Positions 24,892-33,463 of a DNA stretch of 64,000 bases are shown here, in pieces. Made by a program: the position numbers and the translations under genes. The notes beneath the pieces were generated by a model. It was not told the DNA's origin, ran no database searches, and saw only the letters and a list, made by a program, of their open reading frames with translations. This DNA is from Salinicoccus sp. RF5 (lineage in GTDB: Bacteria; Bacillota; Bacilli; Staphylococcales; Salinicoccaceae): contig NZ_JAJGRC010000003.1 of the NCBI RefSeq assembly GCF_020786625.1, positions 186,001-250,000 of the forward strand, written 5' to 3'. Positions within the stretch are counted from its first letter, which is position 1; each line of letters begins with the position of its first letter.

Positions 24892-25761
24892 ATGAAATAC
24901 ACTGGCATCGTGCTCGTCATGCTGGCGGCCATGTTCTGGGGCATCAGCGGGGGGATTGCGGATATATGGATGGAGAAGGATTGGGATCCCCTTGTAATCT
25001 CATTCTACCGCGGAGCGGTCGGGTTCATATTCTTCTTCGTATGGTTCATCATGCACTTTAAACAGAACTGGATCACCACGCCGCGTTTCCACCTCTGGTC
25101 GGTGCTCGGGGGCATCGGCGTCGCAGAGAACTTCACATTCTATTTCCTCGCCATCCAGGAATCGAGTGTAGCTGTTGCGGCGACACTGATGTATACGGCA
25201 CCGATCTTCGTCCTGCTGATTTCATTCCTCTTCAGGATAGAACAATCGACATGGTTCAAGTGGGGCTGCGTCGTTTCGGTCATCATCGGGATCGTCCTGC
25301 TCACGGGCGCCTATGATCCCGAGTCCATTTCGACCGGTATATTCGGCATTGCGGCCGGACTTGCCGCGGGACTGTCGTATGCCCTCTTCATCTTCGGGTT
25401 CAAGAATGCTTCCGCAATCGGCAGCCCGCAGACGGTGCTGACCGTCGCCTTCTTCGCATTCTGTCTTATCCTGGTCTGGATTATCGACCTCGGTGAGGCG
25501 CTCAGTGTCCTGACTTCACCTGACGTGTGGTGGTTCCTGCTGCTCGGTGCGGTGGGCGCCGGCGTCTCCTTCATCATCTATGTGATCGGTGTGCGCCGGA
25601 CGGCACCGACGACCGCTTCAATGGTCGCCATGGTGGAGCCGGTGACGGCGTCGCTCTTTGGTGTGCTGCTGCTCGGCGATCAGCTCGCGATCATACAGAT
25701 CCTCGGCATGGCGATCATCCTTGTGACGATCACCGTGCTCAGTGTCAAACAGGCAGGATAG
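24892..25761 (+). CDS. EamA/DMT-family transporter
   Basis: 289 residues with ten hydrophobic segments and two EamA repeats: the first begins GIVLVMLAAMFWGISGG, the second IFGIAAGLAAGLSYALFI. The C-terminal PVTASLFGVLLLGDQLAIIQ is a family hallmark. Probably exports a metabolite or amino acid; the substrate is not visible. The ATG at 24892 has AGAAGGA 7 nt before it. Lying next to the aromatic operon but behind a terminator, it is probably independent. Confidence 0.85.
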   Translation: MKYTGIVLVMLAAMFWGISGGIADIWMEKDWDPLVISFYRGAVGFIFFFVWFIMHFKQNWITTPRFHLWSVLGGIGVAENFTFYFLAIQESSVAVAATLMYTAPIFVLLISFLFRIEQSTWFKWGCVVSVIIGIVLLTGAYDPESISTGIFGIAAGLAAGLSYALFIFGFKNASAIGSPQTVLTVAFFAFCLILVWIIDLGEALSVLTSPDVWWFLLLGAVGAGVSFIIYVIGVRRTAPTTASMVAMVEPVTASLFGVLLLGDQLAIIQILGMAIILVTITVLSVKQAG

Positions 25762-25774
25762 ATGAATACGTGAA

Positions 25775-25808
25775 AAAGCATCCGACATACACGTCGGATG
25801 CTTTTTTT
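25775..25808. terminator. Bidirectional terminator
   Basis: 12-bp stem (25775-25786 with 25793-25804) with a 6-nt loop, A-rich on the left and T-rich on the right, between convergent genes. Confidence 0.93.
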
Positions 25809-25823
25809 GGTTTCGGGTCATTC

Positions 25824-28079
25824 CTATTCTATATACCGTCTGATGTGCCTGGCGGTGACCGATCCTTCTACATCAAGAAGACCTTCAGGTGCTCCGCTGT
25901 AGAGGATGTTCCCGCCGCGCATGCCGGCGCCAGGCCCGACATCGATGATCCAGTCGGCATGGGTCATCATGGTCAGGTTGTGCTCGATCAGGATGACGGT
26001 GTTGCCCTGTTCGATGAGCTGGCTGAAGCAGTCGAGCAGGGTCGGGATATCATCCTCATGGAGGCCGGTCGTCGGTTCGTCGAAGACGAAGACCTTGCCG
26101 CTGGCGTCACTGTCGAGGTGGCGGCTCAGTTTCACACGCTGTATTTCACCGCCCGAGAGCGTATCGAGGGACTGGCCGAGGGTCATGTAGTGCAGGCCGG
26201 TGTCCTGGATATTCTTAAGGCGGCTGATGACGTGCGTGTTCGTCGTGAATATCTCGAGCGCCTCCTCGACGGTCAGTGCGAGGATGTCCGCGATGGAGTA
26301 GCCATCAACTTTCGCCTCGAGGACTTCGGGTTTGTACCGCGTCCCCCCACAGACTTCACAGACTTGTGAGAAGTCCGGCATGAAGGCAAGTTCGGTCTTG
26401 AGTATCCCCTTGCCGCCGCATTCGGGACAGGCGCCTTCTGAATTGTAGCTGAACATGCCCTTCCTGAGCCCCGTCTGCTGGCTGAAGAATGTCCGGATGT
26501 CGTCGAAGAGGTCCATATAGGTCAACAGGTTCGACCGGTTGGAGGCATGGACCGGCTTCTGGTCGATGAATACCGCCTCCGGATCCTTTTTGAAGCCGGC
26601 CTTGATGAGCGTACTCTTGCCGGAGCCTGCGACACCGGTGATGACCGACATGACATTTTTCGGTATGTCGACCGACACATCCTCGAGGTTGTTCTTCGTG
26701 ATGTGTTCGAGGCTGATGAAGCCTTCCGGTTCCCTGGGATGTGCCTTCAGTCCATGCGTCCTGCCGAGGGCGGTTGCGGTCGGCGTGCTTGAAGCCATCA
26801 GCTCCTCGTATGAGCCGGTGAATATGATTTCGCCGCCATGCTGGCCTGCACCGGGTCCGATATCGATGACGTGGTCGGCGATCCGGACGACATCCGGATC
26901 GTGTTCGACGACGAGGACGGTGTTGCCCTTATCGCGTATCGAGCGCATGATGGTGTTGATCTTCTCGATATCCTCCGGGTGCAGCCCGACACTCGGTTCG
27001 TCGATGATGTAGACAAGATCCGACAGTGGACTGTTCAGGTGGCGGATCAGCTTGATGCGCTGTGATTCCCCGCCCGAGAGCGATGGCGTCTCCCGGTCCA
27101 ATGTCAGGTAGTTGAGTCCGACATAGGCGAGAGATTCCATCTGTGCAAGCAGCGGACGGATGATGTATTCCGACTTCGGATCATCCAGCTTCTTCAGGAA
27201 CGGAATCGCCTCCTCGATGGAGAGGGCGGTGAAGTCTGCAATGTCGAGGCCGTCGATCTTGCATGAGAGCACCTTCCTGTTGAGCCGCTTCCCTTCGCAT
27301 TCCGGACATTTGCGGCTCGTGACGACACGTTCCACATCGGCCAGGAAACGCTTCTTCTCGAAGTTGTCGTTCAACAGGAATGAACGCCTGAAGCGGTGGA
27401 TGAGGCCTTCGAACTTCGCCGTCCGCGGCCAGTTGTCCGGGGGATCCTTCAGCTTCGTCGGCTTCGTGTAGAGGAAGGTGTCCATCTCCTCCTTCGTATA
27501 GTCCCTGAGCTTCTTGTCATTATCGAAGAGCCCCGTGTACAGGTAGCGTTTCCCGCGCCAGCTGTCCGGTCTGAATGAAGGGAACTTGATCGCATCCTCA
27601 TTGAGCGACCGGTCGAAGTCGAGCAGTTCCTCAAGATCGATGTCCTCCACATAGCCGAGCCCCTGGCACTCTTCACACATGCCGCCCGGATTATTGAAGG
27701 AGAAGATGTTGGAGTAGCCGACGAATGGTTCTCCGATGCGCGACCATAGGAGTCTTACCGAAGAGTATATATCGGAAATGGTTCCGACCGTGGAACGCGA
27801 GTTCCCGCCGAGCCGCTTCTGGTTGATGATCATGGCGACGGGGAGGTTCTCTATCTGATCCACATCGGGCTTCTCATAGTGTGTCATCTGGTTCTGGATG
27901 TAGCTTGAGTATGTTTCATTGAGCAGACGTTCCGATTCCGCGGCGAGCGTATTGAACACAAGGGATGACTTGCCCGAACCCGACCGTCCTGTAAATACAG
28001 TCAGTTTATGCTTTGGTATGTCGACGCTCACATTCTTCAGATTGTTCTGATTGGCGCCTTTTATTCGTATCATTGACAT
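25824..28079 (-). CDS. UvrA-like ABC ATPase (short UvrA2 type)
   Basis: 751 residues, clearly shorter than housekeeping UvrA (about 940). Two ABC units: Walker A GRSGSGKSS at the N-terminus and GVAGSGKST near 490, two LSGGE signatures (SLSGGESQRIKL; TLSGGEIQRVKL) and two Walker B/D-loops (YIIDEPSVGLHP; FVFDEPTTGLHEDD). Zinc-binding cysteines are present (CEECQGLGY; CPECEGKRL; CPECGGKGI). The size fits UvrA2-type proteins linked to drug resistance or accessory DNA repair, where the UvrB-binding insertion is reduced. ATG at 28079 with AGAGGTG upstream is preferred to the GTG at 28088. No uvrB is nearby. Confidence 0.85.
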   Translation of the reverse strand: MSMIRIKGANQNNLKNVSVDIPKHKLTVFTGRSGSGKSSLVFNTLAAESERLLNETYSSYIQNQMTHYEKPDVDQIENLPVAMIINQKRLGGNSRSTVGTISDIYSSVRLLWSRIGEPFVGYSNIFSFNNPGGMCEECQGLGYVEDIDLEELLDFDRSLNEDAIKFPSFRPDSWRGKRYLYTGLFDNDKKLRDYTKEEMDTFLYTKPTKLKDPPDNWPRTAKFEGLIHRFRRSFLLNDNFEKKRFLADVERVVTSRKCPECEGKRLNRKVLSCKIDGLDIADFTALSIEEAIPFLKKLDDPKSEYIIRPLLAQMESLAYVGLNYLTLDRETPSLSGGESQRIKLIRHLNSPLSDLVYIIDEPSVGLHPEDIEKINTIMRSIRDKGNTVLVVEHDPDVVRIADHVIDIGPGAGQHGGEIIFTGSYEELMASSTPTATALGRTHGLKAHPREPEGFISLEHITKNNLEDVSVDIPKNVMSVITGVAGSGKSTLIKAGFKKDPEAVFIDQKPVHASNRSNLLTYMDLFDDIRTFFSQQTGLRKGMFSYNSEGACPECGGKGILKTELAFMPDFSQVCEVCGGTRYKPEVLEAKVDGYSIADILALTVEEALEIFTTNTHVISRLKNIQDTGLHYMTLGQSLDTLSGGEIQRVKLSRHLDSDASGKVFVFDEPTTGLHEDDIPTLLDCFSQLIEQGNTVILIEHNLTMMTHADWIIDVGPGAGMRGGNILYSGAPEGLLDVEGSVTARHIRRYIE

Positions 28080-28191
28080 GCGTTTCACCTCTATCCTCCA
28101 GTCTACCCGAATGGAGGGGGGAAATCACATGGAAGCGGGCTGGGATTTGGAATCGATGAAATATTTTACTGGTGCGGCGGTGGAGGGGGAT

Positions 28192-28241
28192 TGCTATAAT
28201 TGTGTTATGAAAATGAAAGGCGGAGCGATACATAGAAGGAG
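28192..28241 (+). promoter_or_regulatory. Extended -10 promoter and ribosome site of the RocB-like gene
   Basis: TGCTATAAT at 28192-28200 is an extended -10 element; no good -35 is visible 17 bp upstream, as is common for this class. GAAGGAGG near 28232-28239 is the ribosome site. Confidence 0.6.
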
Positions 28242-28249
28242 GCATATTT

Positions 28250-29923
28250 ATGGAAGAGGGTAATGAGAGGCTCGACTGCCGGGAGGAGCTGCTGGCGATC
28301 ACGAAGCGGCTCGTCGGTATACGGAGCGAAGTCAATACGGACGGGGAGCGGGTGGTTGCTGCATCCATCCACGGGATGCTTGCGGCCCATCCGTATTTTG
28401 AGGCGCACCCGTCACAGCTCGTCATGGAGCCGACGGTCAATGATGAGCGGAAGCGGTACAATGTCATGGCGCATGTCAGGGGGACTAAAGGGAACAGCCG
28501 CCGTACAGTCGTGCTGATGGGGCACATGGATACGGTCGGTGTGGAGGACTTCGGCGCGCAGCAGGAGTTGGCATTCCGACCCGATGAATGGATGGCGCAT
28601 CTTAAGGGCGAGGGGCTGCCGGAGACGGTGCAGGCCCAGCTCGAGTCGGATGACTGGCTTTTCGGCCGGGGTGTGCTGGATATGAAGAGCGGGGTGGCGA
28701 GCAACCTCTACCTGCTTACCCACTATGCCTCAAATCCGGAACAACTCGATGGCAACATCGTCTTCATCGCCGAATGTGACGAGGAGGATGGTTCGCACGG
28801 CATCTTGTCTGCCCTGAAGACATTGAAGCGCTGGCAGTCGGAGGAGGGGTTCGAGTACGTCGCCGCCATCAACAGCGATTTCGTCGCACCAGCCCACGAG
28901 GGGGACGAGAACCGCTACATATACAAGGGGACGGTCGGCAAACTGCTTCCATCCTTCTTCATCACAGGGGAGGAGACGCATGTCGGCTCGGCATTCGACG
29001 GGCTCGACCCGAACTTCATCGCAGCAGAACTGACTCGGCAGATCAGCTATAACCCGGAACTGTGCGATGTGGCGCTCGGAGAGGCGACCCTGCCGCCGGT
29101 CTCACTCAAGCAGACGGATCTGAAGCCGTCATATACCGTGCAGACGGCGCTGGCATCCTATGTGTACTACAACTTCTTCGTTCATTCCTGGTCGCCGGAG
29201 AAGGTGCTCGAGCTGCTGAAGGCACAGGCGGAAACGGCCTTCCGGAATGCGATTGAAACATTCCGTACACGCTACCGGAAATACGAAGCGGTGAGCGGTC
29301 GTCCGGGACGGGAGGTCACCTGGGAACCGAGGGTCTATACGTATGATGAAATGGATACGCTGCTCAAGGAGGCGCATGGTGAAGATTATGTACAGCATAT
29401 GAAGGACTTCAAGGACGCGCTTGAGGAGGATGAAAGCCTCGATTCACGCATGCTTGCGGCCCGCGTCGTCGAGGAGGCATGGAAGTTCATGCCGGACAAG
29501 CGACCGGCGATCATCGTCTTCTACTCCTCCCTCTATTCCCCGAGGGTGGCCCTGACGGGTGAGTGGGAGAACGAGCGCCGGCTGCTCGATGCACTGGATG
29601 ATGCAATCGAAGCGGTGCAGCCGGAGTATGGCCATCCGATCGTGGCGAAAAACTTCTTTCCGCACATATCCGATATGAGTTTTGTGGCGATGAGCGACGA
29701 TATGTCGGAAATCGATGATATGGTCGCGAATACCCCGTCATGGGGAAAGAAGCTGTATGTCGACTACCAGGATGTGGCCGACCTGAACATCCCCGTGGTC
29801 AACATCGGCCCGTATGGCGAAGATGGACACAAGCGGCTTGAACGCATGGAGATGACCTATTCGCTCGAAGTGGTGCCGAACCTGACCAATCGTGTCCTGC
29901 GAGGCGTGCTAGAATCTGAATAG
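28250..29923 (+). CDS. rocB: RocB-like M20 family peptidase
   Basis: 557 residues, the size of RocB, a protein of the Bacillus arginine-utilisation operon. Zinc-site motifs: VVLMGHMDTVGVED near residue 92, GRGVLDMKSGVA near 145, and ECDEEDGSHG near 178, all usual for M20 dinuclear zinc hydrolases. RocB itself has no proven reaction; peptidase or amidohydrolase activity is inferred. It stands alone and converges on the carbamoylase gene. Confidence 0.82.
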   Translation: MEEGNERLDCREELLAITKRLVGIRSEVNTDGERVVAASIHGMLAAHPYFEAHPSQLVMEPTVNDERKRYNVMAHVRGTKGNSRRTVVLMGHMDTVGVEDFGAQQELAFRPDEWMAHLKGEGLPETVQAQLESDDWLFGRGVLDMKSGVASNLYLLTHYASNPEQLDGNIVFIAECDEEDGSHGILSALKTLKRWQSEEGFEYVAAINSDFVAPAHEGDENRYIYKGTVGKLLPSFFITGEETHVGSAFDGLDPNFIAAELTRQISYNPELCDVALGEATLPPVSLKQTDLKPSYTVQTALASYVYYNFFVHSWSPEKVLELLKAQAETAFRNAIETFRTRYRKYEAVSGRPGREVTWEPRVYTYDEMDTLLKEAHGEDYVQHMKDFKDALEEDESLDSRMLAARVVEEAWKFMPDKRPAIIVFYSSLYSPRVALTGEWENERRLLDALDDAIEAVQPEYGHPIVAKNFFPHISDMSFVAMSDDMSEIDDMVANTPSWGKKLYVDYQDVADLNIPVVNIGPYGEDGHKRLERMEMTYSLEVVPNLTNRVLRGVLESE

Positions 29924-29934
29924 ATGGCAATAGT

Positions 29935-29966
29935 AAAGACCGCATGCATTGGCAGGCGGTCTTTGT
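29935..29966. terminator. Terminator between convergent hydrolase genes
   Basis: 9-bp stem (29935-29943 with 29956-29964) flanked by A- and T-rich ends, usable from both sides. Confidence 0.8.
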
Positions 29967-29972
29967 CGTCTT

Positions 29973-31238
29973 CTAATAGTTTTCGAAAAAGTCCTTCAGT
30001 ACTTGGACGCTTTTGTTCAGGTCTTCGATATGGGTGAACTCTTCCGGGTTGTGGCTGATGCCCCTGATGCTCTTTACGAAAAGCATGGTGATCGGGAACT
30101 CGGTACCGATGCTCATGGCATCGTGCCCCGCACCGCTCGGCAGGTGGACCGGAAGCAGGTCCTGCCTTTTGAATGATTTCTCCATTTTGGAGATGACTTC
30201 CGGATCGACCGGGATCGGCAGGACGCGTGTCGTGAGGTCGACTTCAACATTGACCGGACTGTCTTTGACCGTATCTTCAGCGTGTCTCGCAACGGCTTCA
30301 ATCAGCCTGGCCTGATTGTCCTCATCGATATCCCTGGCATCGACGACGAGGTTCACTTCACCCGGTATGACATTGACGCCGCCGGGTTTCACATCCATCT
30401 TGCCGACGGTGGCGACGGCTTCTTGGCTGATGCCCTTGGCGACTTCCGGCAGGGTGCTGATGAATTCAGATGCCTTGACGAGGGCGTCCTTGCGCTCGGT
30501 CATCGGGGTGCTGCCGGCATGCCCCGCTTCCCCGCGGAAGGTGACGTTCGTCCGTGTGGCACCGGCGATGCCGCTTACGATGCCGACGGGCAAATCCTTC
30601 TGCTCGAGCTGCTTTGCCTGTTCGATGTGCACTTCGGCATAGATTTCAATCGGATGATCGGGGCCTTCCGCCTTCATGAACTGCTCCCTGTCCGAGCCGA
30701 TGGCACTTAGGACATCATCGATCGTCTGACCGTCAGGGTCGCGGTACTTATTGATCTCCTCTTCAGTGAGCATGCCCATGAATGCACGGCTTCCTGTCAA
30801 TCCGCTGCCGAAGCGGCTGCCTTCCTCATCCGAGAAGATGACGACTTCGTAGGAATATTTCGGCCTGTATCCTGCCTCATGCCACAGCGTTGCGATTTCG
30901 AGTGCCGTGATGACGCCTGCAGCACCGTCGAAGTGGCCGCCGTCGGGGACGGAATCGATATGGGATCCGGCCATGAAGACTCTGGAATCATCCTTCCCCT
31001 CATATCTTCCGAATACATTTCCGGCACCGTCGGTGCGTACACGCATGCCGATCTCCTCCATCCAGCCTGCCACCTTGTTCTTTGCCGCGAGTTCGTCTTC
31101 CGAGTACCCCATCCTTTTTGAACCCTGATTCTCCGTGCGTCCGACTTCGGAAATTTCGAGTATGCGTGCGTGGAGGCGGCGGCTGGAATCGCTCTCCAGT
31201 GTTTCAGCTTTCATCTTGTCGAGGAAGTCATTTGTCAT
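29973..31238 (-). CDS. N-carbamoyl-L-amino acid hydrolase/allantoate amidohydrolase family
   Basis: 421 residues, M20 zinc hydrolase of the HyuC/AllC/ureidoglycolate group. Seen: AGSHIDSVPDGGHFDGAAGV near residue 90, FSDEEGSRFG, the lid region HIEQAKQLEQ, and GAGHDAMSIG near the C-terminus. These enzymes remove carbamoyl or allantoate nitrogen to yield ammonia. No hydantoinase, allantoinase or uric-acid genes are nearby, so the substrate stays open. It is transcribed away from the pxp operon promoter region. Confidence 0.82.
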   Translation of the reverse strand: MTNDFLDKMKAETLESDSSRRLHARILEISEVGRTENQGSKRMGYSEDELAAKNKVAGWMEEIGMRVRTDGAGNVFGRYEGKDDSRVFMAGSHIDSVPDGGHFDGAAGVITALEIATLWHEAGYRPKYSYEVVIFSDEEGSRFGSGLTGSRAFMGMLTEEEINKYRDPDGQTIDDVLSAIGSDREQFMKAEGPDHPIEIYAEVHIEQAKQLEQKDLPVGIVSGIAGATRTNVTFRGEAGHAGSTPMTERKDALVKASEFISTLPEVAKGISQEAVATVGKMDVKPGGVNVIPGEVNLVVDARDIDEDNQARLIEAVARHAEDTVKDSPVNVEVDLTTRVLPIPVDPEVISKMEKSFKRQDLLPVHLPSGAGHDAMSIGTEFPITMLFVKSIRGISHNPEEFTHIEDLNKSVQVLKDFFENY

Positions 31239-31268
31239 CGCTCATTCTCCTTTTCTCCTATTTGTCCT

Positions 31269-31296
31269 TTGATAATATACCATCACCATTTATAAT
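31269..31296 (+). promoter_or_regulatory. Vegetative promoter of the pxp operon
   Basis: TTGATA (31269-31274) and TATAAT (31291-31296) are separated by 16 bp, close to the sigma-A consensus, 33 bp before the pxpB start. Confidence 0.78.
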
Positions 31297-31328
31297 AAAA
31301 GTGGGAATATTCAGAGGAGGGTGAAAAA

Positions 31329-32048
31329 ATGGAGATCAGGCAGTTTGCGGAAAATGCACTGACCATCTATATGGGGGATGAAATAGATGAGAAGATCAAC
31401 AGGAAGCTTGTGGCGCTGCGCCATCATATAGAAGGGATGGACATCGAGGGCATCGATGAGATCGTCCTGTCATACACGAGCCTCATCATCTATTTTGATA
31501 TTTTCAGGACGGATGCCGGGACGCTTGAGGCAATGATGGAAAGCATCGATGAGGCGGCACTCCTCGAGGAGGAAATCGAATACAGGGTCATCGAAATCCC
31601 CGTCTGCTACGGCGGGGAGTACGGGCCGGACATCGGAAACTTCGAGGAGAACGGGCTGTCGGAACAGGAAGTCATCGACATGCATGCAGACAAGGAATAC
31701 CTCGTATATATGCTCGGTTTCATGCCGGGCTTTCCTTATCTCGGTGGACTGGATGAGAAATTACATAAGGCGCGGCTGGAAACACCAAGGGTTCGCATAC
31801 CAGCCGGTTCGGTCGGCATCGGCGGCAGGCAGACGGGCATGTATCCGTTCGAATCCCCGGGCGGATGGCATCTTTTGGGACGCACGCCGGTCCCCCTGTT
31901 CGATCCCGGCCGTGAGGAGACGATTCTCTACGCAGCGGGCGACCGCATCATCTACCGTCCGATCGATGAGGATGAATACAAACGTATTGAGGAAGAAATC
32001 GCCTCCGGTGAATACGAAGTCAAATATGAAGTGAAAGGGGGCGGATGA
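31329..32048 (+). CDS. pxpB: 5-oxoprolinase subunit PxpB (KipI family)
   Basis: 239 residues. The conserved KipI block is seen: YMLGFMPGFPYLGGLDEKL, RVRIPAGSVGIGGRQTGMYP and ESPGGWHLLGRTP. With PxpA and PxpC it hydrolyses 5-oxoproline (pyroglutamate) to glutamate using ATP. First gene of a seven-gene run, GAGGAGGGTG before the start; its stop overlaps pxpC. In Bacillus the homologue KipI also inhibits the sporulation kinase KinA, a side role unlikely in a non-sporing coccus. Confidence 0.93.
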   Translation: MEIRQFAENALTIYMGDEIDEKINRKLVALRHHIEGMDIEGIDEIVLSYTSLIIYFDIFRTDAGTLEAMMESIDEAALLEEEIEYRVIEIPVCYGGEYGPDIGNFEENGLSEQEVIDMHADKEYLVYMLGFMPGFPYLGGLDEKLHKARLETPRVRIPAGSVGIGGRQTGMYPFESPGGWHLLGRTPVPLFDPGREETILYAAGDRIIYRPIDEDEYKRIEEEIASGEYEVKYEVKGGG

Positions 32049-33034
32049 TGGTGCTCAAAGTGAAGAATCCGGGACTCTACACGACGGTCCAGGACCTTGG
32101 ACGCTACGGCCACCAGGCGGAGGGGTTCTCCCCAGCCGGTGCGATGGACTACCGTGCATTCATGCTGGCCAATCAGCTGCTCGGTAATGATGAGAATGCG
32201 CCTGGTCTCGAAATGACCTTGCAGGGGGCATCTTTTGAAGTGATGAAGGACACGGTCATTGCGGCGGCCGGTGCCGATATGGCACTCAAGGTCGATGGGG
32301 AGGAATTCTCCACAGGTGTGCCGATTCCAGTATTCAAGGGGAGCCTGATCGAGTTCGGGGCTGCCGAAGATGGGTCGCGTACATATCTCGCAGCGGCCGG
32401 AGGCTTCAAGGTGGAGCCCGTGCTCGGCAGTGCCTCGACACATGTCAGAAGCGGCATCGGCGGCTATCATGGGCGTACGCTCGAGGCGGGAGATGTCATC
32501 GGTACCGGGGATGCGGCCGCTGCGCCGCGACCATTCAGAATCAGCGCAATTGAAGAGACGGAGGCGGTCCGGGTCATCCCCGGCCAGCAGTATGACCGCT
32601 TCAGCGAAGAGATGCGGCAGAAGCTGTTTGGTGAAGGCTATACGCTGACGAAGGACTGTGATCGGATGGGCTACCGCCTCGACGGACCGGAACTGGTTGC
32701 TGAAGGTGGACATGACGTCCTGTCCGAGCCCACACAGCTCGGCAGCGTACAGGTGCCGAAAGGCGGCATGCCGATCGTGCTGTTGAACGACAGGCAGACG
32801 GCAGGCGGTTATGCACGCATCGCCACCGTGGCACGCGTCGACATCCCCAAGCTGGTCCAGAAGCAGCCGGGGGACGCGGTGAAGTTCGAAGAAATATCGG
32901 TGGAGGCGGCGGCGAGGCTCTACCGGGATGAAATGGAAAAGATAAGGGACGGCGGCTACCTTGAAATGAACAATGATTTCAGGTCGCATGTCAGACCGAC
33001 AGCAGGCAAGCTGAAAAGAATAATGGAGAGGTGA
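32045..33034 (+). CDS. pxpC: 5-oxoprolinase subunit PxpC (KipA family)
   Basis: 329 residues, biotin-dependent-carboxyltransferase-like fold named KipA/PxpC. Seen: PGLYTTVQDLGRYGHQAEG, SPAGAMDYRAFMLANQLLGN, EMTLQGASFEV. It overlaps pxpB by 4 bp (ATGA) and its stop lies just before the TTG start of the biotin carrier, so translation is coupled through the block. It forms the PxpBC part of the oxoprolinase complex. Confidence 0.93.
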   Translation: MMVLKVKNPGLYTTVQDLGRYGHQAEGFSPAGAMDYRAFMLANQLLGNDENAPGLEMTLQGASFEVMKDTVIAAAGADMALKVDGEEFSTGVPIPVFKGSLIEFGAAEDGSRTYLAAAGGFKVEPVLGSASTHVRSGIGGYHGRTLEAGDVIGTGDAAAAPRPFRISAIEETEAVRVIPGQQYDRFSEEMRQKLFGEGYTLTKDCDRMGYRLDGPELVAEGGHDVLSEPTQLGSVQVPKGGMPIVLLNDRQTAGGYARIATVARVDIPKLVQKQPGDAVKFEEISVEAAARLYRDEMEKIRDGGYLEMNNDFRSHVRPTAGKLKRIMER

Positions 33035-33039
33035 TCGGG

Positions 33040-33462
33040 TTGGATATAGAAGAAGTGAAAGCATATGCAAAATTACTGAAGGAAGAGGATCTGAAGGTCC
33101 TGACCGTAAAGGATGGGGATTTCAAGATCCATCTGGAGGCGAATGTGGCTGATGCGCCTCCTGCCGGACAGCAGGCTGCACCAAAGTCCGAGGCTGCTGG
33201 TGAAGCATCATCCGGACATACGGTCAAAGCCGGACAGGTCGGCACGTTCTTCATCGAGAAGGAAGAGAACAGCGATGAGATGTTCGTATCCGTCGGCGAC
33301 GATGTGTCGGAAGGGGATACGCTCGGAGTCATCGAAGCAATGAAGGTATTCAATGATGTCAAAGCGGATGTATCGGGTACCGTTGAAGAAATTCTTGTCG
33401 GAAATGGAGAGAGCGTCGAATATGACCAGCCGCTCTTCATTCTGCGGCCGAAGGAGGACTAG
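33040..33462 (+). CDS. accB: Biotin carboxyl carrier protein (AccB paralogue)
   Basis: 140 residues. The C-terminal biotinyl domain carries EAMKVFNDV, where the Lys is biotinylated, within the usual SVGDDVSEGDTLGVIEAMK. A Pro/Ala-rich linker separates it from the N-terminal helix. The start is TTG at 33040 with GAGAGG 9 nt ahead. The motif ends VFND rather than the usual MMNE/LMNE of housekeeping AccB, and the gene sits with oxoprolinase genes, so it is an accessory carrier. Confidence 0.88.
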   Translation: MDIEEVKAYAKLLKEEDLKVLTVKDGDFKIHLEANVADAPPAGQQAAPKSEAAGEASSGHTVKAGQVGTFFIEKEENSDEMFVSVGDDVSEGDTLGVIEAMKVFNDVKADVSGTVEEILVGNGESVEYDQPLFILRPKED

Positions 33463-33463
33463 C

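Noticed and set aside
28089-28249. Possible short gene between the UvrA-like and RocB-like genes
   Set aside because: The frame runs through the extended -10 promoter and lacks a ribosome site; the stretch is better read as regulatory DNA.
31952-33070. A 372-codon minus-strand frame
   Set aside because: Antisense to pxpC, with a shadow-like composition.
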